Source: Achatina immaculata
Lineage: Eukaryota; Mollusca; Gastropoda; Stylommatophora; Achatinidae
Assembly: GCA_009760885.1 (NCBI GenBank)
Contig: CM019712.1
Coordinates: 26,891,816 to 26,955,815, forward strand
Direction: 5' to 3'
Length of the DNA stretch: 64,000 bases
Shown: in pieces, positions 1-9,249 of the stretch
Layout: each line of letters starts with the position of its first letter
How positions within the stretch are numbered: position 1 is the first letter of the stretch
Made by a program: the position numbers and the translations under genes
Notes under the pieces: model-generated
What the model saw: only the letters and a program-made list of their open reading frames with translations
What the model was told of the DNA's origin: nothing
Databases searched by the model: none

Positions 1-70
1 TCTTTTTATATACTCCCTAAGATTCACAAACCAGCCAACCCAGGAAGGTCCATAGTGTCTGCTTGTACCT

Positions 71-82
71 GCCCTACGGAAC
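71..82. repeat. Target-site duplication of family N copy A (partner 1397-1408)
   Basis: The 12 bases GCCCTACGGAAC occur at both edges of the insertion. Removing the insert and one copy joins the two halves of the PLE reverse transcriptase in one frame (CPTE), which confirms the boundary. Confidence 0.9.
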
Positions 83-1396
83 TTCTTCTTCTTCTTCTTC
101 GTTCGCTTCTACCACCACAACCGCACTGTGATCCTACTGAATTTACGCCTGTGGTCCTCGTTAGGTCCCGTGGCCTCCTGTGTGGTCCCCGAAAGGACCA
201 CACGAGATCCCCGAGAGGACCACAAGGGTTCAGAGTATCGCAGGGCTTTAGCCTGTATTCTTGGTGGGTCTCAGAAGCGGGATTGCATGACACCGTGGTT
301 TTCGTTGCACTAGTTTAGTCTAGGGTTGGACTTTCTCATCGGAAGACCTCAAGGTGTTTAGGATATCAGTGCATCCCAGCTGGGTGAGAGGCGGTAACCC
401 ACCCAGGCCAGAGTTGGACCTTCTCACCGGAAAACCTCGACGTGTTTTGAGATACCCGTGTATCCCCGCCGGGTGAGAAGTGGTTGCTCATCCAGTCCAG
501 AATTGGACTTTCTCACCGGAAAACCTCAGCGTGATTAGGATACGCAAACATCCCCGCCGGGTGAGAGGTGGTTGCCTATCTAGACTGCCCTGGTCCAGTG
601 TCTCCGACTTCAGCATTTTGCGGTCGTGGCCGCTACCCTTCCTAGTTGTGACCAGGATGGAGCTTTCGTCCAGGAGGACGAATCCTCGCCACTAGTGACT
701 TCTACCCCTGGGTTGAGCCGGTTTAGGCATATTATCCCAGTATGGGCGTGTTTGGGATGTGACCGACCTCTGTGACATGCATAGCCTTCAAGATTCACCC
801 CCTGGTGTGAGCCGGTTTAGGCAAAATTCACCAGTATGGGTGTATATCAGGCGTGACCGACCTCTAGAGCGGAGGTGGCATGACATGTCTAGCCATCAAG
901 TTCCACCCCTGGTGTGTGCCGGTTTAAGCATATTTCACCAGTGTAGGTGTATTTCGGACGTGGCCGACCTCTAGAGCAGAGGCGCCGTGGTATGTATAGC
1001 TCTCGCAGTGATACTACTGGACATAACGATTAAACTTCACTTTATCCTTTCCACCACCTTTTCACATCGGCACCGCACAGCAACCTTTATTTCTTTTCCG
1101 CATTTTCTTCCTTGACCAAGAGGAGCTTCACTCCACGCGTGGCATTTGAAGAGTCTCGCCAGCAGTGTCTTAACCTCTGGGACAAGCCGGTTCATGCATT
1201 TCACCCGATATGACTGCATTCAGGACGTGACCGACCTCCAGACCAGAGGTGCCGTGATTTGACTGTTTGCTCCGCTTTATCCTTTCTACCACCTTTTCTG
1301 CAGTGATGCTGCGCGGCAATTCCATTTGCACCTTTCTTCATTGGCCGGGAGGAGCATCGCTCCACGCACGGCAGCTGAAGAATCTCGCGAACAGCG
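83..1396 (-). mobile_element. Non-autonomous retroelement family N, copy A, 5'-truncated
   Basis: This 1,314-bp insertion splits the PLE. It is flanked by a 12-bp target-site duplication, GCCCTACGGAAC (71-82 and 1397-1408). Read on the minus strand it ends in a (GAA)n tail preceded by GCGAACGAAGAAGAAG. Internal direct repeats of about 115 bp and about 85 bp and a nested palindrome (150-224) are visible. There is no long reading frame. Two more copies lie at 20876-22368 (longest) and 39118-40010. A 12-bp duplication, microsatellite tail and 5' truncation point to LINE-type retrotransposition in trans. Confidence 0.85.
150..224. other. Nested palindrome near the 3' end of family N
   Basis: The outer arms TGTGGTCCTC (150-159) and GAGGACCACA (215-224) are perfectly complementary. 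Inner arms GTGTGGTCC (180-188) and GGACCACAC (195-203) form a second hairpin inside. The same structure is kept in copy B (22226-22300) and copy C (about 39880-39955). It could fold as a two-tier hairpin in RNA. Confidence 0.75.
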
Positions 1397-2469
1397 GCCC
1401 TACGGAACAAATCTCTGATTTTCTTGACAGCATCTTTCAACCTCTGGTCACTAGTCTGCCCACTTATCTCAAGGACACCAATCATGCTCTTATTACTTTT
1501 GAGACCCTTACACTCCTGCCTGATCACACCTACCGTATCTTCACCCCCTTGATGTAGTATCCTTATACACATCCATCCCGCATGATCAGGGACTTCAGGC
1601 CGTCAAGTTCTTTCTGAACAAAAGACGCAATCCCTCTATTCCTACGTCTACTATTCTGAGCCTTACACAACGTGTCCTCCAACTCAATTCTTTTGAATTC
1701 AATGGCCTTTATTTTGACCAGATTAGTGGTGTAGCTATGGGTACCAAGATGGGCCCCAGCTACGCGTGTCTGTTCATGGGCTACTTCGAACACAAGGTTC
1801 TGATAGCTTTTAGAGGCCCTTTTCCCGCCTTCTATAGACGCTACATAGACGATGGAATTGGGATCACATCAATGACAGAGGAAGACCTTAACAGCTTTAT
1901 CAGTTTTGTTAAAGAATACAATCCTGTCATTTCTTTCAAATCCCATATCTCTGCTACTTCCGCTAACTTTCTTGACATTGCCGTCACTATCGGCCCTTCC
2001 GGGCTTACTACTTCTATCCACTATAAACCTACAGACTCTCACAGCTACCTCCTGTACTCTTCCTCCCATCCCAGATCGTGTAAGGACTCTATTCCTTTTT
2101 CCCAGCTTCTTAGGTTGCGACGTTTGTGTAAGGAGGATTTGGATTTCCAGGATCAAGGCCACAAATTGCTAGATTTCTTCCGTCAACGCCGCTATCCAAA
2201 CCATGTTCTCTCGTCATCTTGGAACCGCATTAGCCATATATCGCGGCAACAAGCCCTCACCCCTAAATCACACTGTAGCTCGGACAGATTGAAACTAGTA
2301 CTCACGTACCACCCTCATAGCTTGCCAGTTAAAAACATACTGTTTCGCCATCTCCACCTCCTCCAGACCGAGCCTGAGACACGTGAACTTTTTGGGGAAC
2401 CTCCATTGGTGGCTTACAGACGGGACAAGAACCTCAGGGACCTTTTAATCCGTAGTCATCTTAAGACAG

Positions 2470-2905
2470 ATGACACTTTTTAATGATACCAGACGTTGCG
2501 GACGCCGTAGATGTAACACTTGTCCGTTTGTTGTCGAGGCTAGCCAGATCTCTTTCCCTAAAACCACGTTATCAGTGCAGGAGGGTTTCACCTGTACGTC
2601 ACGAAATGTCAATTATGTTATCATGTGCAAACGTTGCGGTTTGAAGTACATAGGGGAAACTGGCTTAGGGTTAGGGGAGATCGATTTCGCCAGAATCTCA
2701 ATTATATTTCCAAGAGGACCTGGACACCTGTGGCTAAACATTTTTGCCTTGGCAACCACAGGGGCAAACGGGACATTTCGGTTAGTGCGATCCGCACTTG
2801 TTCCGCAGATGTACGATCTCGGAGGGTCCTAGAACAGCGCCTTATTTTCCAGACTGGCTGTCTCCACCCAGCTGGAATTAACAATGTCTTCAGCTTTCTG
2901 TAAGT
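2470..2905 (+). pseudogene. PLE GIY-YIG endonuclease domain, frameshifted
   Basis: The C-terminal domain of PLE proteins nicks the target DNA. Here a cysteine-rich lead-in (CGRRRCNTC) is followed by a GIY-YIG type core, NYVIMCKRCGLKYIGETG, ending near 2665. The frame then shifts by one and continues from about 2675 as RFRQNLNYISKRTWTPVAKH, with the C-terminal VLEQRLIFQTGCLHPAGINN ending at a stop at 2901-2903. It overlaps the end of the RT frame by a few bases in a different frame, so another small indel lies near 2475. The order RT then GIY-YIG is diagnostic of PLEs. Confidence 0.8.
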
Positions 2906-3560
2906 TTCATTATCTCACCGCGTCCCCTTTTCACTCCCCTCTCTCCCCTCCCCCCCCCCCCCCCCCCCCCCGACACCTCTAGCGGCTATCATATTTCTAT
3001 TGCCTTCCCCCAACCCCTTTCTCCCACTTGTTCTCCTCCTCTCTCTCCGCTTCTTCGCTATGATTGGCTATATCGGGAATCTTTTGTCTGTAGGCAGCGT
3101 GGGTTTTTTTTTTTCAATCCTCCTTCTTCCACACACATTTCAGCTTCTCACTCGGAGCAAGACTTCAGATAAGTTATATATGTTTGTATTTCGTTTTGTA
3201 TGTATCCTCGAATAAGGCTCACGCCGAAATATCGGATGTTGTATGTTTTTCATTTATACATTCTCATACTTTATATTCGTTTTTTTCTCACCTTGCTCAC
3301 TTCCTCCTTCACTTTGTAAAACTGCACCATACACCTTTATCTTCCTGACAATCGCTAGTTCTACAATTACAATACTAAATAAAACAATACATCCTAACAC
3401 GATAAAATCTAACTCTAAATCGATCAATAATGTAATCACTTATCAAACATTAACAGGGACTGGATCTTCTAGAAAAAACATGAGCTGTACACATGGTCCA
3501 TCTAGAATTTTCTCGACTGTATGATAACTATATTCAGGGGAGTTAAAAATAATTTCATTT
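2906..3560. other. PLE 3' region and AT-rich flank, no gene
   Basis: The stretch has a 22-base poly-C run at 2950-2971, pyrimidine-rich sequence to about 3140, and AT-rich sequence after 3240. No coding similarity is recognised. The boundary between the PLE tail and older flank was not resolved. Confidence 0.5.
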
Positions 3561-3564
3561 CACT

Positions 3565-3965
3565 CAGAAGGTTTTCATGAGTTGCATCCCGTTAACCATG
3601 AGCAATATTCCTTACAGTGAGAACAAAACCCCAATCACTTCTGCTGTTCCGAGACACTGAGACATCTGTATATATTATCATGTCGGAAGAGCCACAGTGA
3701 TGCTGGGTTAGATCATGAACCCACAGTTCGAGTGCCCGCTGCGCCCAGTCTCTATGTTCGTGACACTTCTGTATAATAACCTTTGTTACCTGAGGTTGGT
3801 CTGTACCCGTAATCAATCATCACCTTTAGAAACCTCATCTAGATCACACACTGGCATTATTGTATCCTCAGCCTCAGTTATCCAGGATCTGCCTCGTTTG
3901 ATGCGTCTGCCCTTTATCAACCCCAGCTCCTTATGGAGAGGATGGTCCTTCATTCCAGAATAGTC
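3565..3965 (-). pseudogene. RNase H domain fragment of a retroelement
   Basis: On the minus strand 3592-3816 encodes a 74-residue frame containing SSDMIIYTDVSVSRNSRSDW, which matches the first strand of a type-I RNase H (usual motif IYTDGSV). A region rich in charged residues precedes it, as in LINE polyproteins where RNase H follows RT. The glycine after the first catalytic aspartate is valine. Closely related copies are at 34595-35035 and 63220-64000, the latter running off the window end. This is a piece of a retroelement, not a host RNase H1. Confidence 0.6.
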
Positions 3966-4148
3966 CAGTTCATTCAAACATATATCTGGCACCGCTTCTT
4001 CATCACACTCATATCAATACAAACATAACATCCCAGTGTGTGAACAAGTATAAACAAATACGTTTAATATGATAAACAAAGCAAAGACGTTCAACTTGAG
4101 AACATAACACAATACAAATGAAGATACAGTCCAGAAAGAACACAGACA

Positions 4149-4155
<7 letters not shown>

Positions 4156-4196
<41 letters not shown>
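4156..4196. repeat. (TA)n microsatellite
   Basis: An uninterrupted TA dinucleotide run of about 41 bases in AT-rich sequence. Confidence 0.95.
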
Positions 4197-4202
<6 letters not shown>

Positions 4203-4581
4203 ATAGAATTTCAGTGCATCACTGTAATAACCATTTCAAGTATGTAAAATATCAATCATATGAACCTTCATTGTCAGAGCGAAATAAATAGGTTAATATG
4301 TATGTATGGATATTAAAAACAATGCAGAGATAAGACAGATGACTGAAGAACAACCAGTCTCATGGGTGATCAGGAAAAGGAGATGGACATATGTTGGTCA
4401 CTTGATGAGAAGAAATGATCAGAGAATCCCAAAACAAGCTATCAAGTGAAACACAACAGGCCAAAGAAAAAGAATCAGACCACGTGAAACTCTGAAGAGG
4501 ACATTGTTAAGGGAGGCCAAATTAACAGGCATAAAATCCCTTGATGAGGTTGAAAGACTCGCCGAAAACAGGAAAAATTGA

Positions 4582-5233
4582 ATATCCAAACAACACCAAT
4601 GACAAGATTTCCATATCCACTGGTAAATACTGCAACAACTTTGATGCAGAAGCTAATGCAATTATTGCTGCAGTTGAAAAACTATCAGACTCCAGAATTG
4701 ATACATGTCCTGTAGTAATTCTCACAGATGCAAGATCAGTACCGGAAGCTCTTCAGTGCAACAAACTACCAGACCTTAAAGATGCCTTGTCAAAAATCGG
4801 CTTACAACACGGAGTCACTTTGCAATGGGTTCCCTCCCACTGTGGGATACCAGGCAATGAGAAAGCTGACCATCTGGCCAAAGAGGGCACTGAAATGGAG
4901 CAACCAGACATACCAATCACCTATAATCAGAAGAAAAGCATGATAAAAACCTACAGGAAGCCACAAACACCACCACATGATGACTATCACATGCTAAACA
5001 GAAAGGAACAAGTCACCATCTTCCGTCTCCGAACAGGACACAGCCGACTCTGAAGTCATATGTATACAAAGTTTAAGGTTGATACTACTAATCTATGTAC
5101 ATGTGCCCAGGTGCCCCAAACTGTGGAACATATCCTCCAGAACTGCACCAACTATGAGACACTGAGAAATAATTACTGGCTCAGTGAAACCACTAAAGAA
5201 GATAAGCTCTACGGTTTCATATATGAATTATAA
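4582..5233 (+). pseudogene. RNase H plus C-terminal zinc knuckle of a LINE polyprotein
   Basis: Type-I RNase H degrades RNA in RNA-DNA hybrids during retrotransposition. The carboxylate-bearing strands around FDAEANAI and LTDARSV are present, as is the SHCGIPGNEKADH motif. The first strand (TDGS) is missing because of 5' truncation at the insertion edge. One in-frame TGA interrupts the C-terminal part; downstream residues, including CTC-x7-H-x4-C spacing, stay in the same frame to the stop at 5231-5233. The domain order resembles LINEs of the I/Jockey group. Confidence 0.75.
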
Positions 5234-5305
5234 AAAAACAGTGAAATTTATCCAATAGACAGGACTGCAGATATAGACAGACATTGCGAACGAAGAAGAA
5301 GAAGA
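4582..5305 (+). mobile_element. 5'-truncated LINE with RNase H domain and (GAA)n tail
   Basis: The insertion is bounded by the 12-bp duplication AGGAAAAATTGA (4570-4581 and 5306-5317). From the left edge to 5233 one frame runs through an RNase H domain: FDAEANAIIAAVEKL (glutamate strand), VVILTDARSVPEAL (aspartate strand) and VTLQWVPSHCGIPGNEKADH (histidine/aspartate end). Then come FRLRTGHSRL, a single TGA (5051-5053), and the zinc-knuckle-like CTCAQVPQTVEHILQNC. The tail is GCGAACGAAGAAGAAGAAG. The N-terminal EN and RT parts are absent. The tail is nearly identical to that of non-autonomous family N. Confidence 0.85.
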
Positions 5306-5385
5306 AGGAAAAATTGACCAACTACTTTATCAACCCTATGTGACGTTTAACGGCATGGAGAGGATATAAAATATAATATAATATA

Positions 5386-5662
5386 TCCATATTACAAGAA
5401 CTTAATATTAAAGAAGGCTGGCTAGTAAAGAGGATTAAAGAGAGAAAACTTAAATATTATGGACACATTAAACGTCATGATAATCTAGAGAAAACCATCT
5501 TGGAAGGGTACATAATTGCAAAAAGAAAGAGAGGAAGACCAAGGCGAAGATTGCTGCAAGACATCGTTGATGATCTGAGAATAGAGGCATCATCAGCAGG
5601 CTATCTTGCTCACAACCGAGAGGCCTACAGGAATGCTGTTAGGTAGGCAAGGGACATGCAAA
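5386..5662 (+). pseudogene. RTE-type LINE 3' end (family R)
   Basis: The C-terminal coding end of family R reads ELNIKEGWLVKRIKERKLKY, then GHIKRHD, a basic KRKRGRPRRRLLQDI block and LAHNREAYR. The same end occurs at 19125-19436, 24710-25018, 38300-38635, 47165-47555, 55435-55815 and 59815-60390. Here it abuts the family K end and is followed by a (TA)n run. Confidence 0.7.
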
Positions 5663-5668
5663 TGAATG

Positions 5669-5672
<4 letters not shown>

Positions 5673-5711
<39 letters not shown>
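5673..5711. repeat. (TA)n then (GA)n microsatellite
   Basis: A TA run is followed directly by GAGAGAGAGAG at the 3' edge of the LINE fragment. Confidence 0.9.
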
Positions 5712-5723
<12 letters not shown>

Positions 5724-5884
5724 TAGCAATGCATCGAATTCATCATCGCTTAAGTAGTCACTATGAAATAATGAGGGCCCTCATAGTAACGTTTACGGAA
5801 ACAGAAGAAAGTAAACTGTATACCCAAAATACTGAACTGCTGTTCCTAAGCATCATATAAATCCCAGCAATATTAATATGCATG

Positions 5885-5911
5885 TTTGTGTGTGTGTGCG
5901 CGCGCGCGTGC
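5885..5911. repeat. (TG)n(CG)n microsatellite
   Basis: An alternating purine-pyrimidine tract shifts from TG to CG repeats in AT-rich surroundings. Confidence 0.85.
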
Positions 5912-6115
5912 GTCCTCAGCAAAACTACATCAACTAATGGTAAAAAAATACACAAATGGAGATTGTTCTGTTTCTTATATAAATAACAATTATATTATAT
6001 TATTATGTGTGGAACACAATATCAGCATTTGTGTAATACAATGACCGCAGTTAAGTAATGAGACTAATTACATAAACAAAATAAAATAAACAACAGCTGA
6101 AGATATAAATGTATT

Positions 6116-6258
6116 TTATTCAAAGTAATCCTCTTGTGCATTGATACAGGGAGTGGCACAATCTAATAAACAATGGAACGACTGCTGCAGTTTATCTGTT
6201 GGCATGGCCTTTAAACTCGATGTTAGGGCATTGCGGATGTCATCACACATGACATTCA
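6116..6258 (-). pseudogene. Transposase C-terminal remnant (mariner-like)
   Basis: The minus strand encodes about 46 residues ending in a stop: an IRNALTSSLKAMPTDKLQQS helix, then CLLDCATPCINAQEDYFE. The terminal C-x-N-A-x-(E/G)-D-Y-F-E pattern is typical of mariner-superfamily transposases. The fragment is cut off at 6258, where a family K LINE fragment begins. No inverted repeats or catalytic residues remain. Confidence 0.45.
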
Positions 6259-6261
6259 AAA

Positions 6262-6745
6262 GTTATAAGCACAAAAACCAAGTTAAGACTATTCAATTCT
6301 AACGTAATATCCACCCTCATTTATGCATGTGAACGCTGGAAAACAACTAAAGAAATAGACAAGAGATTAGGCTCTTTTGAAACAAATGGCTAAGGAAAAT
6401 ACTCGTTACAAAGTGGAATCAATTCAAGAGCAACGCAGAGATACGACAGATGAGCAAACAACATCTCTCATAGTTGATCAGAAAAGAAGATGAACATATG
6501 TTGGTCATGTGATTAGAAGAAACAATCAGTGAATCCCCAAACAAGTTATCAAATGGAACACAAGAGGCTGAAGAAAAAGAGGTCGACGACCTGAAACTCT
6601 AAAGAGGACATTGATACGAAAAGCCAATTCAATGGGCATAACATCCCTTGATGAGATTGAAAAACTCGCCGAAGACAGGATATCTTGGCGAACTACGATG
6701 CCGGCCCTATGTGACGTTTAGCGGCATGGGAAGGATGTAAGAAGA
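6262..6745 (+). pseudogene. LINE C-terminal fragment (family K), heavily decayed
   Basis: It starts at the nucleotide equivalent of KVISTRTKLRLFNSNVISTL and ends with the ATGTGACGTTTAGCGGCATG terminus. This matches the last 160 or so residues of the intact copy at 7712-8551. Many stops and frameshifts are present, so it is older than that copy. Confidence 0.7.
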
Positions 6746-6747
6746 AG

Positions 6748-6975
6748 AATGTTGGGACATTAGTAGAAACCGTGTTTGCTGAGTGTTTCTGGATTATTTA
6801 TTGACTGTCTTCAGCCATCAGCTTCAATTCTAGGCCCTTTCAAACCTAAAGTTGTCAACACACTGACACAGAAGTCAAGATAGTCCTGCGTATCAAGTTG
6901 GCATGAGGTTTTATTGATGAATTGGATGGAAATGAAATGATGATGACGATATTCTGACCTCCGGCGGGATTGAAC
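6748..6975. repeat. Dispersed 220-bp repeat, copy 1
   Basis: The sequence from about TTGCTGAGTGTTTCTGGATT to the GATGATGACGATATTCTGAC end recurs at 11006-11225 with moderate divergence. It contains no coding similarity. Both copies end next to other repeats. The GATGATGAC end may be a tail of a short retroelement. Confidence 0.65.
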
Positions 6976-7009
6976 TGAAAACAGGAATGAAAATACTTCT
7001 GGAACATAC

Positions 7010-7330
7010 ATCATATTCATCATCATCATCATCATGTGCCGTGCCGACTGGCGTTGGCTATTATTCTTCTCCAGAGTACCCGATCCTTCATGAAGGCCAT
7101 CAGTTCAGTTGGTGATCTCCTCTCACACCATCCCGTCAGACTGTCCAGTATCATTGCTCTTGATCTTCCTCTTGATCTTCTTCCTTCTATTGTTCCTGTT
7201 GTTATAATATTTTCAATACCCCCTCTTCTTATTGCATGTCCTATGAAAGTACATTGTCTCTCTCTTATCTTTTTGACAAGGTTTTTTTTGTCTCTCCAGC
7301 TCTTCTCATACATTCTTCATTAGTTATTTT
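7010..7330 (-). pseudogene. LINE C-terminal fragment (family T) with (ATG)n tail
   Basis: On the minus strand the frame reads KKIRERQCTFIGHAIRRGG, then IENIITTGTIEGRRSRGR, LDSLTGWCERRSPTEL and RRIIANASRHGT, ending at a TGA inside an (ATG)n tail (plus-strand CATCATCAT at 7016-7035). Related copies are at 36970-37451 (minus) and 40600-41055 (plus). Only the last 90 or so residues remain. Confidence 0.75.
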
Positions 7331-7680
7331 TGCTGTCCAGGGAGAGCAATACATCATATTACATCAATACAAATACATCATATGACATCAATCGACAATG
7401 TATTATCTTACTTAAGAAAATAGGGATAATCGTATGACAAAGCAAACTTGAAATGCATCATATAGTCACACATTGAAATATATACTTGGTACGAGAGTGG
7501 GAAATGCATTATAACGCAAAAATAAATAAAATAATACAACTGTATGAAAATGAAGACATAAGTAGAAGTCTCACAAAGGGGCCCATAAACAGAGTAACCT
7601 AGTCTCTGATAAGGGGGCCATAAACAAGGTAACCTAGTCTCTGATAAGGGGACTCATGAACAAGGGAACCCTCTCTGATA

Positions 7681-8585
7681 CTTACTTTTTGGGATTACAA
7701 TAGACTTCATAATGAAAAAATGCTGCACAGGTAACACAGGTATTGACTGGGTACATGGGACCCAACTAGAAGATCTTGATTTTGCTGATGACATAACTCT
7801 TATCAGTAATAATGTGAATTCCATGCAAGAAAAAACAGATAGCCTGTCTTCACTGGCTAGCAAAATAGGACTTGAAATTAACAAGGACAAAACAAAAATA
7901 ATGAAAATTCCCATCAATCAAAATGGAAAAATACACATAGAAGGGACATATATTGAAGAAGTCAATCAATTTGCATACCTTGGCAGCTACATAGACCAGG
8001 ATGGTGACACTAGAAAGGAAGTAAGGATCAGAATTGCAAAAGCAGCATCAATCTTCAAGAATCTTGAGAACATATGGAATTCAAAAGTTATAAGCACAAG
8101 GACCAAGTTAAGACTATTCAATTCAAATGTAATATCCACCCTCATTTATGCATGCGAAAGCTGGAAAACAACTAAAGAAATAGAAAAGAAATTAGACTCT
8201 TTTGAAAACAAATGCCTAAGGAAAATACTCGGCATCAAGTGGAATGAATTCAAGAACAATGCAGAGATAAGACAGATGACTGAACAACAACCATTCTCAC
8301 GGGTGATCAGGAAAAGGAGATGGACATATGTTGGTCACTTGATGAGAAGAAATGATCAGAGAATCCCAAAACAAGCTATCAAGTGGAACACAACAGGCCG
8401 AAGAAAAAGAGGCAGACCGCGTGAAACTCTGAAGAGAACATTATTAAGAGAGGCCAAGTTAACAGGCATAAAATCCTTTGTTGAGGTTGAAAGACTCGCC
8501 GAGGACAGGAAAAATTGGCGAACTACTTTGCGAGCCCTATGTGACGTTTAACGGCACGGGAAGGATATAAGATATAAGATAAGAA
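7681..8585 (+). mobile_element. 5'-truncated LINE of family K inside the 36-bp satellite
   Basis: The fragment ends with the family K terminus and an ATAAGATATAAGAT-like tail. TCTCTGATA flanks it on both sides (7672-7680 and 8586-8594). That string is part of the satellite unit, so the duplication is suggestive only. It holds the best preserved family K frame in the window. Confidence 0.75.
7712..8551 (+). CDS. LINE reverse transcriptase C-terminal region, 279 residues, uninterrupted
   Basis: The frame starts in the RT palm: QLEDLDFADDITLISN carries the motif C aspartates (FADD). Then come the RTE-type block KIGLEINKDKTKIMKI, FAYLGSYIDQDGDTRKEVRI, the thumb-like STLIYACESWKTTKEIEKKL and the C-terminal RRWTYVGHLMRRNDQRIPK and LAEDRKNWRTTLRALCDV. 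EN and the first RT blocks are missing through 5' truncation, so the product cannot be active alone. The open frame implies a recent insertion compared with the other family K copies. The true upstream start is absent; the first ATG is only the first one after truncation. Confidence 0.8.
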   Translation: MKKCCTGNTGIDWVHGTQLEDLDFADDITLISNNVNSMQEKTDSLSSLASKIGLEINKDKTKIMKIPINQNGKIHIEGTYIEEVNQFAYLGSYIDQDGDTRKEVRIRIAKAASIFKNLENIWNSKVISTRTKLRLFNSNVISTLIYACESWKTTKEIEKKLDSFENKCLRKILGIKWNEFKNNAEIRQMTEQQPFSRVIRKRRWTYVGHLMRRNDQRIPKQAIKWNTTGRRKRGRPRETLKRTLLREAKLTGIKSFVEVERLAEDRKNWRTTLRALCDV

Positions 8586-9249
8586 TCTCTGATAAGGGGA
8601 CTCATGAACAAGGTAACCTAATCTCTGATAAGGGGACTCATGAACAAGGTAACCTAATCTCTGATAAGGGGACTCACGAACAAGGTAACCTAGTCTCTGA
8701 TAAGGAGACTCATAAACAAGGTAACCTAGTCTCTGATAAGGGGACCCATAAACAAGGTAATCTAGTCTCTGATAAGGGGACTCATGAACAAGGTAACCTA
8801 GTCTCGTTAAGGGGACCCATAAACACGTTAACCCAATCTCTGATAAGGGGACTCATGAACAAGGTAACCTAGTCTCTGATAAGGGGACTCATGAACAAGG
8901 TAACCTAATCTCTGATAAGGGGACTCATAAACAAGTTAACCTAATCTCTGATAAGGGGACTCATGAACAAGGTAACCTAATCTCTGATAAGGGGACTCAT
9001 GAACAAGGTAACCTAATCTCTGATAAGGGGACTCGTGAACAAGGGAACCCAGTCTCTGATAAGGGACTCATGAATCAACGCATACACTATAACAGCCTAC
9101 ATACACTCTTGTGAGCAAAAAAAAAAAAGAAAACAACAACAACAAAACTACCATGCGTACTAAAAATATAAACCAGTACCTAATCAACTACATAAACATA
9201 ACTAGGGTATCAAACATAACAATCATCCTACAGTACTAATAGGGATGAC

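Larger units (their letters stand above)
1..2482 (+). pseudogene. PLE reverse transcriptase, interrupted and frameshifted
   Basis: The enzyme would copy the element RNA into DNA at a nick. Conserved blocks appear in order: LPKIHKP at 16-40, then after the insertion TEQISDFLDSIFQPLV (from 1401), a TPLDVVSLYTSIPHD block near 1545-1590, SGVAMGTKMGPSYACLFMG near 1724-1782, and the catalytic RRYIDDGIG near 1836-1862. A +1 shift in the C run near 1545-1549 separates the TPL block from the preceding frame. From 1737 to 2483 the frame stays open for 248 residues, covering the palm motifs and the thumb region. The YIDD aspartates are intact, so inactivation comes from the insertion and frameshift, not from loss of catalytic residues. 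Confidence 0.85.
1..3235 (+). mobile_element. Penelope-like element, 5' end outside window, with nested insertion
   Basis: The element carries a Penelope-type reverse transcriptase followed by a GIY-YIG endonuclease, the order typical of Penelope-like elements (PLEs). The RT opens at base 1 in the frame reading FYILPKIHKPANPGRP, a strongly conserved PLE motif, and is cut at base 82 by a 1,314-bp retroelement. It resumes at 1397 and the endonuclease ends near 2905. The 3' untranslated part includes a 22-base C run (2950-2971) and AT-rich sequence; its end is uncertain. Several frameshifts make this a dead copy. Confidence 0.85.
4317..5369 (+). pseudogene. LINE C-terminal fragment (family K), split by an RNase H LINE
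   Basis: The visible parts (4317-4581 and 5306-5369) encode the extreme C-terminus of a LINE polyprotein. The hallmark WTYVGHLMRRNDQRIPKQAI is followed by a basic RGRPRETLKRTLLREAKL-type block, and the end reads into ATGTGACGTTTAACGGCA then a GGATATAA-like tail. The 280-residue copy at 7712-8551 shows the same tail intact. Stops occur (AIK then stop in place of tryptophan). A second element sits inside at 4582-5305, flanked by a 12-bp duplication. Confidence 0.75.
7560..9066. repeat. 36-bp minisatellite interrupted by a LINE fragment
   Basis: Units contain CTCTGATAAGGGGACTCATG followed by a conserved AACAAGGTAACCTA half. About three units lie before 7681 and about thirteen after 8585. The two arms are the same satellite, so the LINE entered an existing array. 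Units vary mainly at ACTCATGA versus ACCCATAA. Confidence 0.9.

Noticed and set aside
1037..1572. Minus-strand 60- and 123-residue frames in family N copy A
   Set aside because: They do not align in frame with copies B and C over their length and show no domain; internal repeats explain them.
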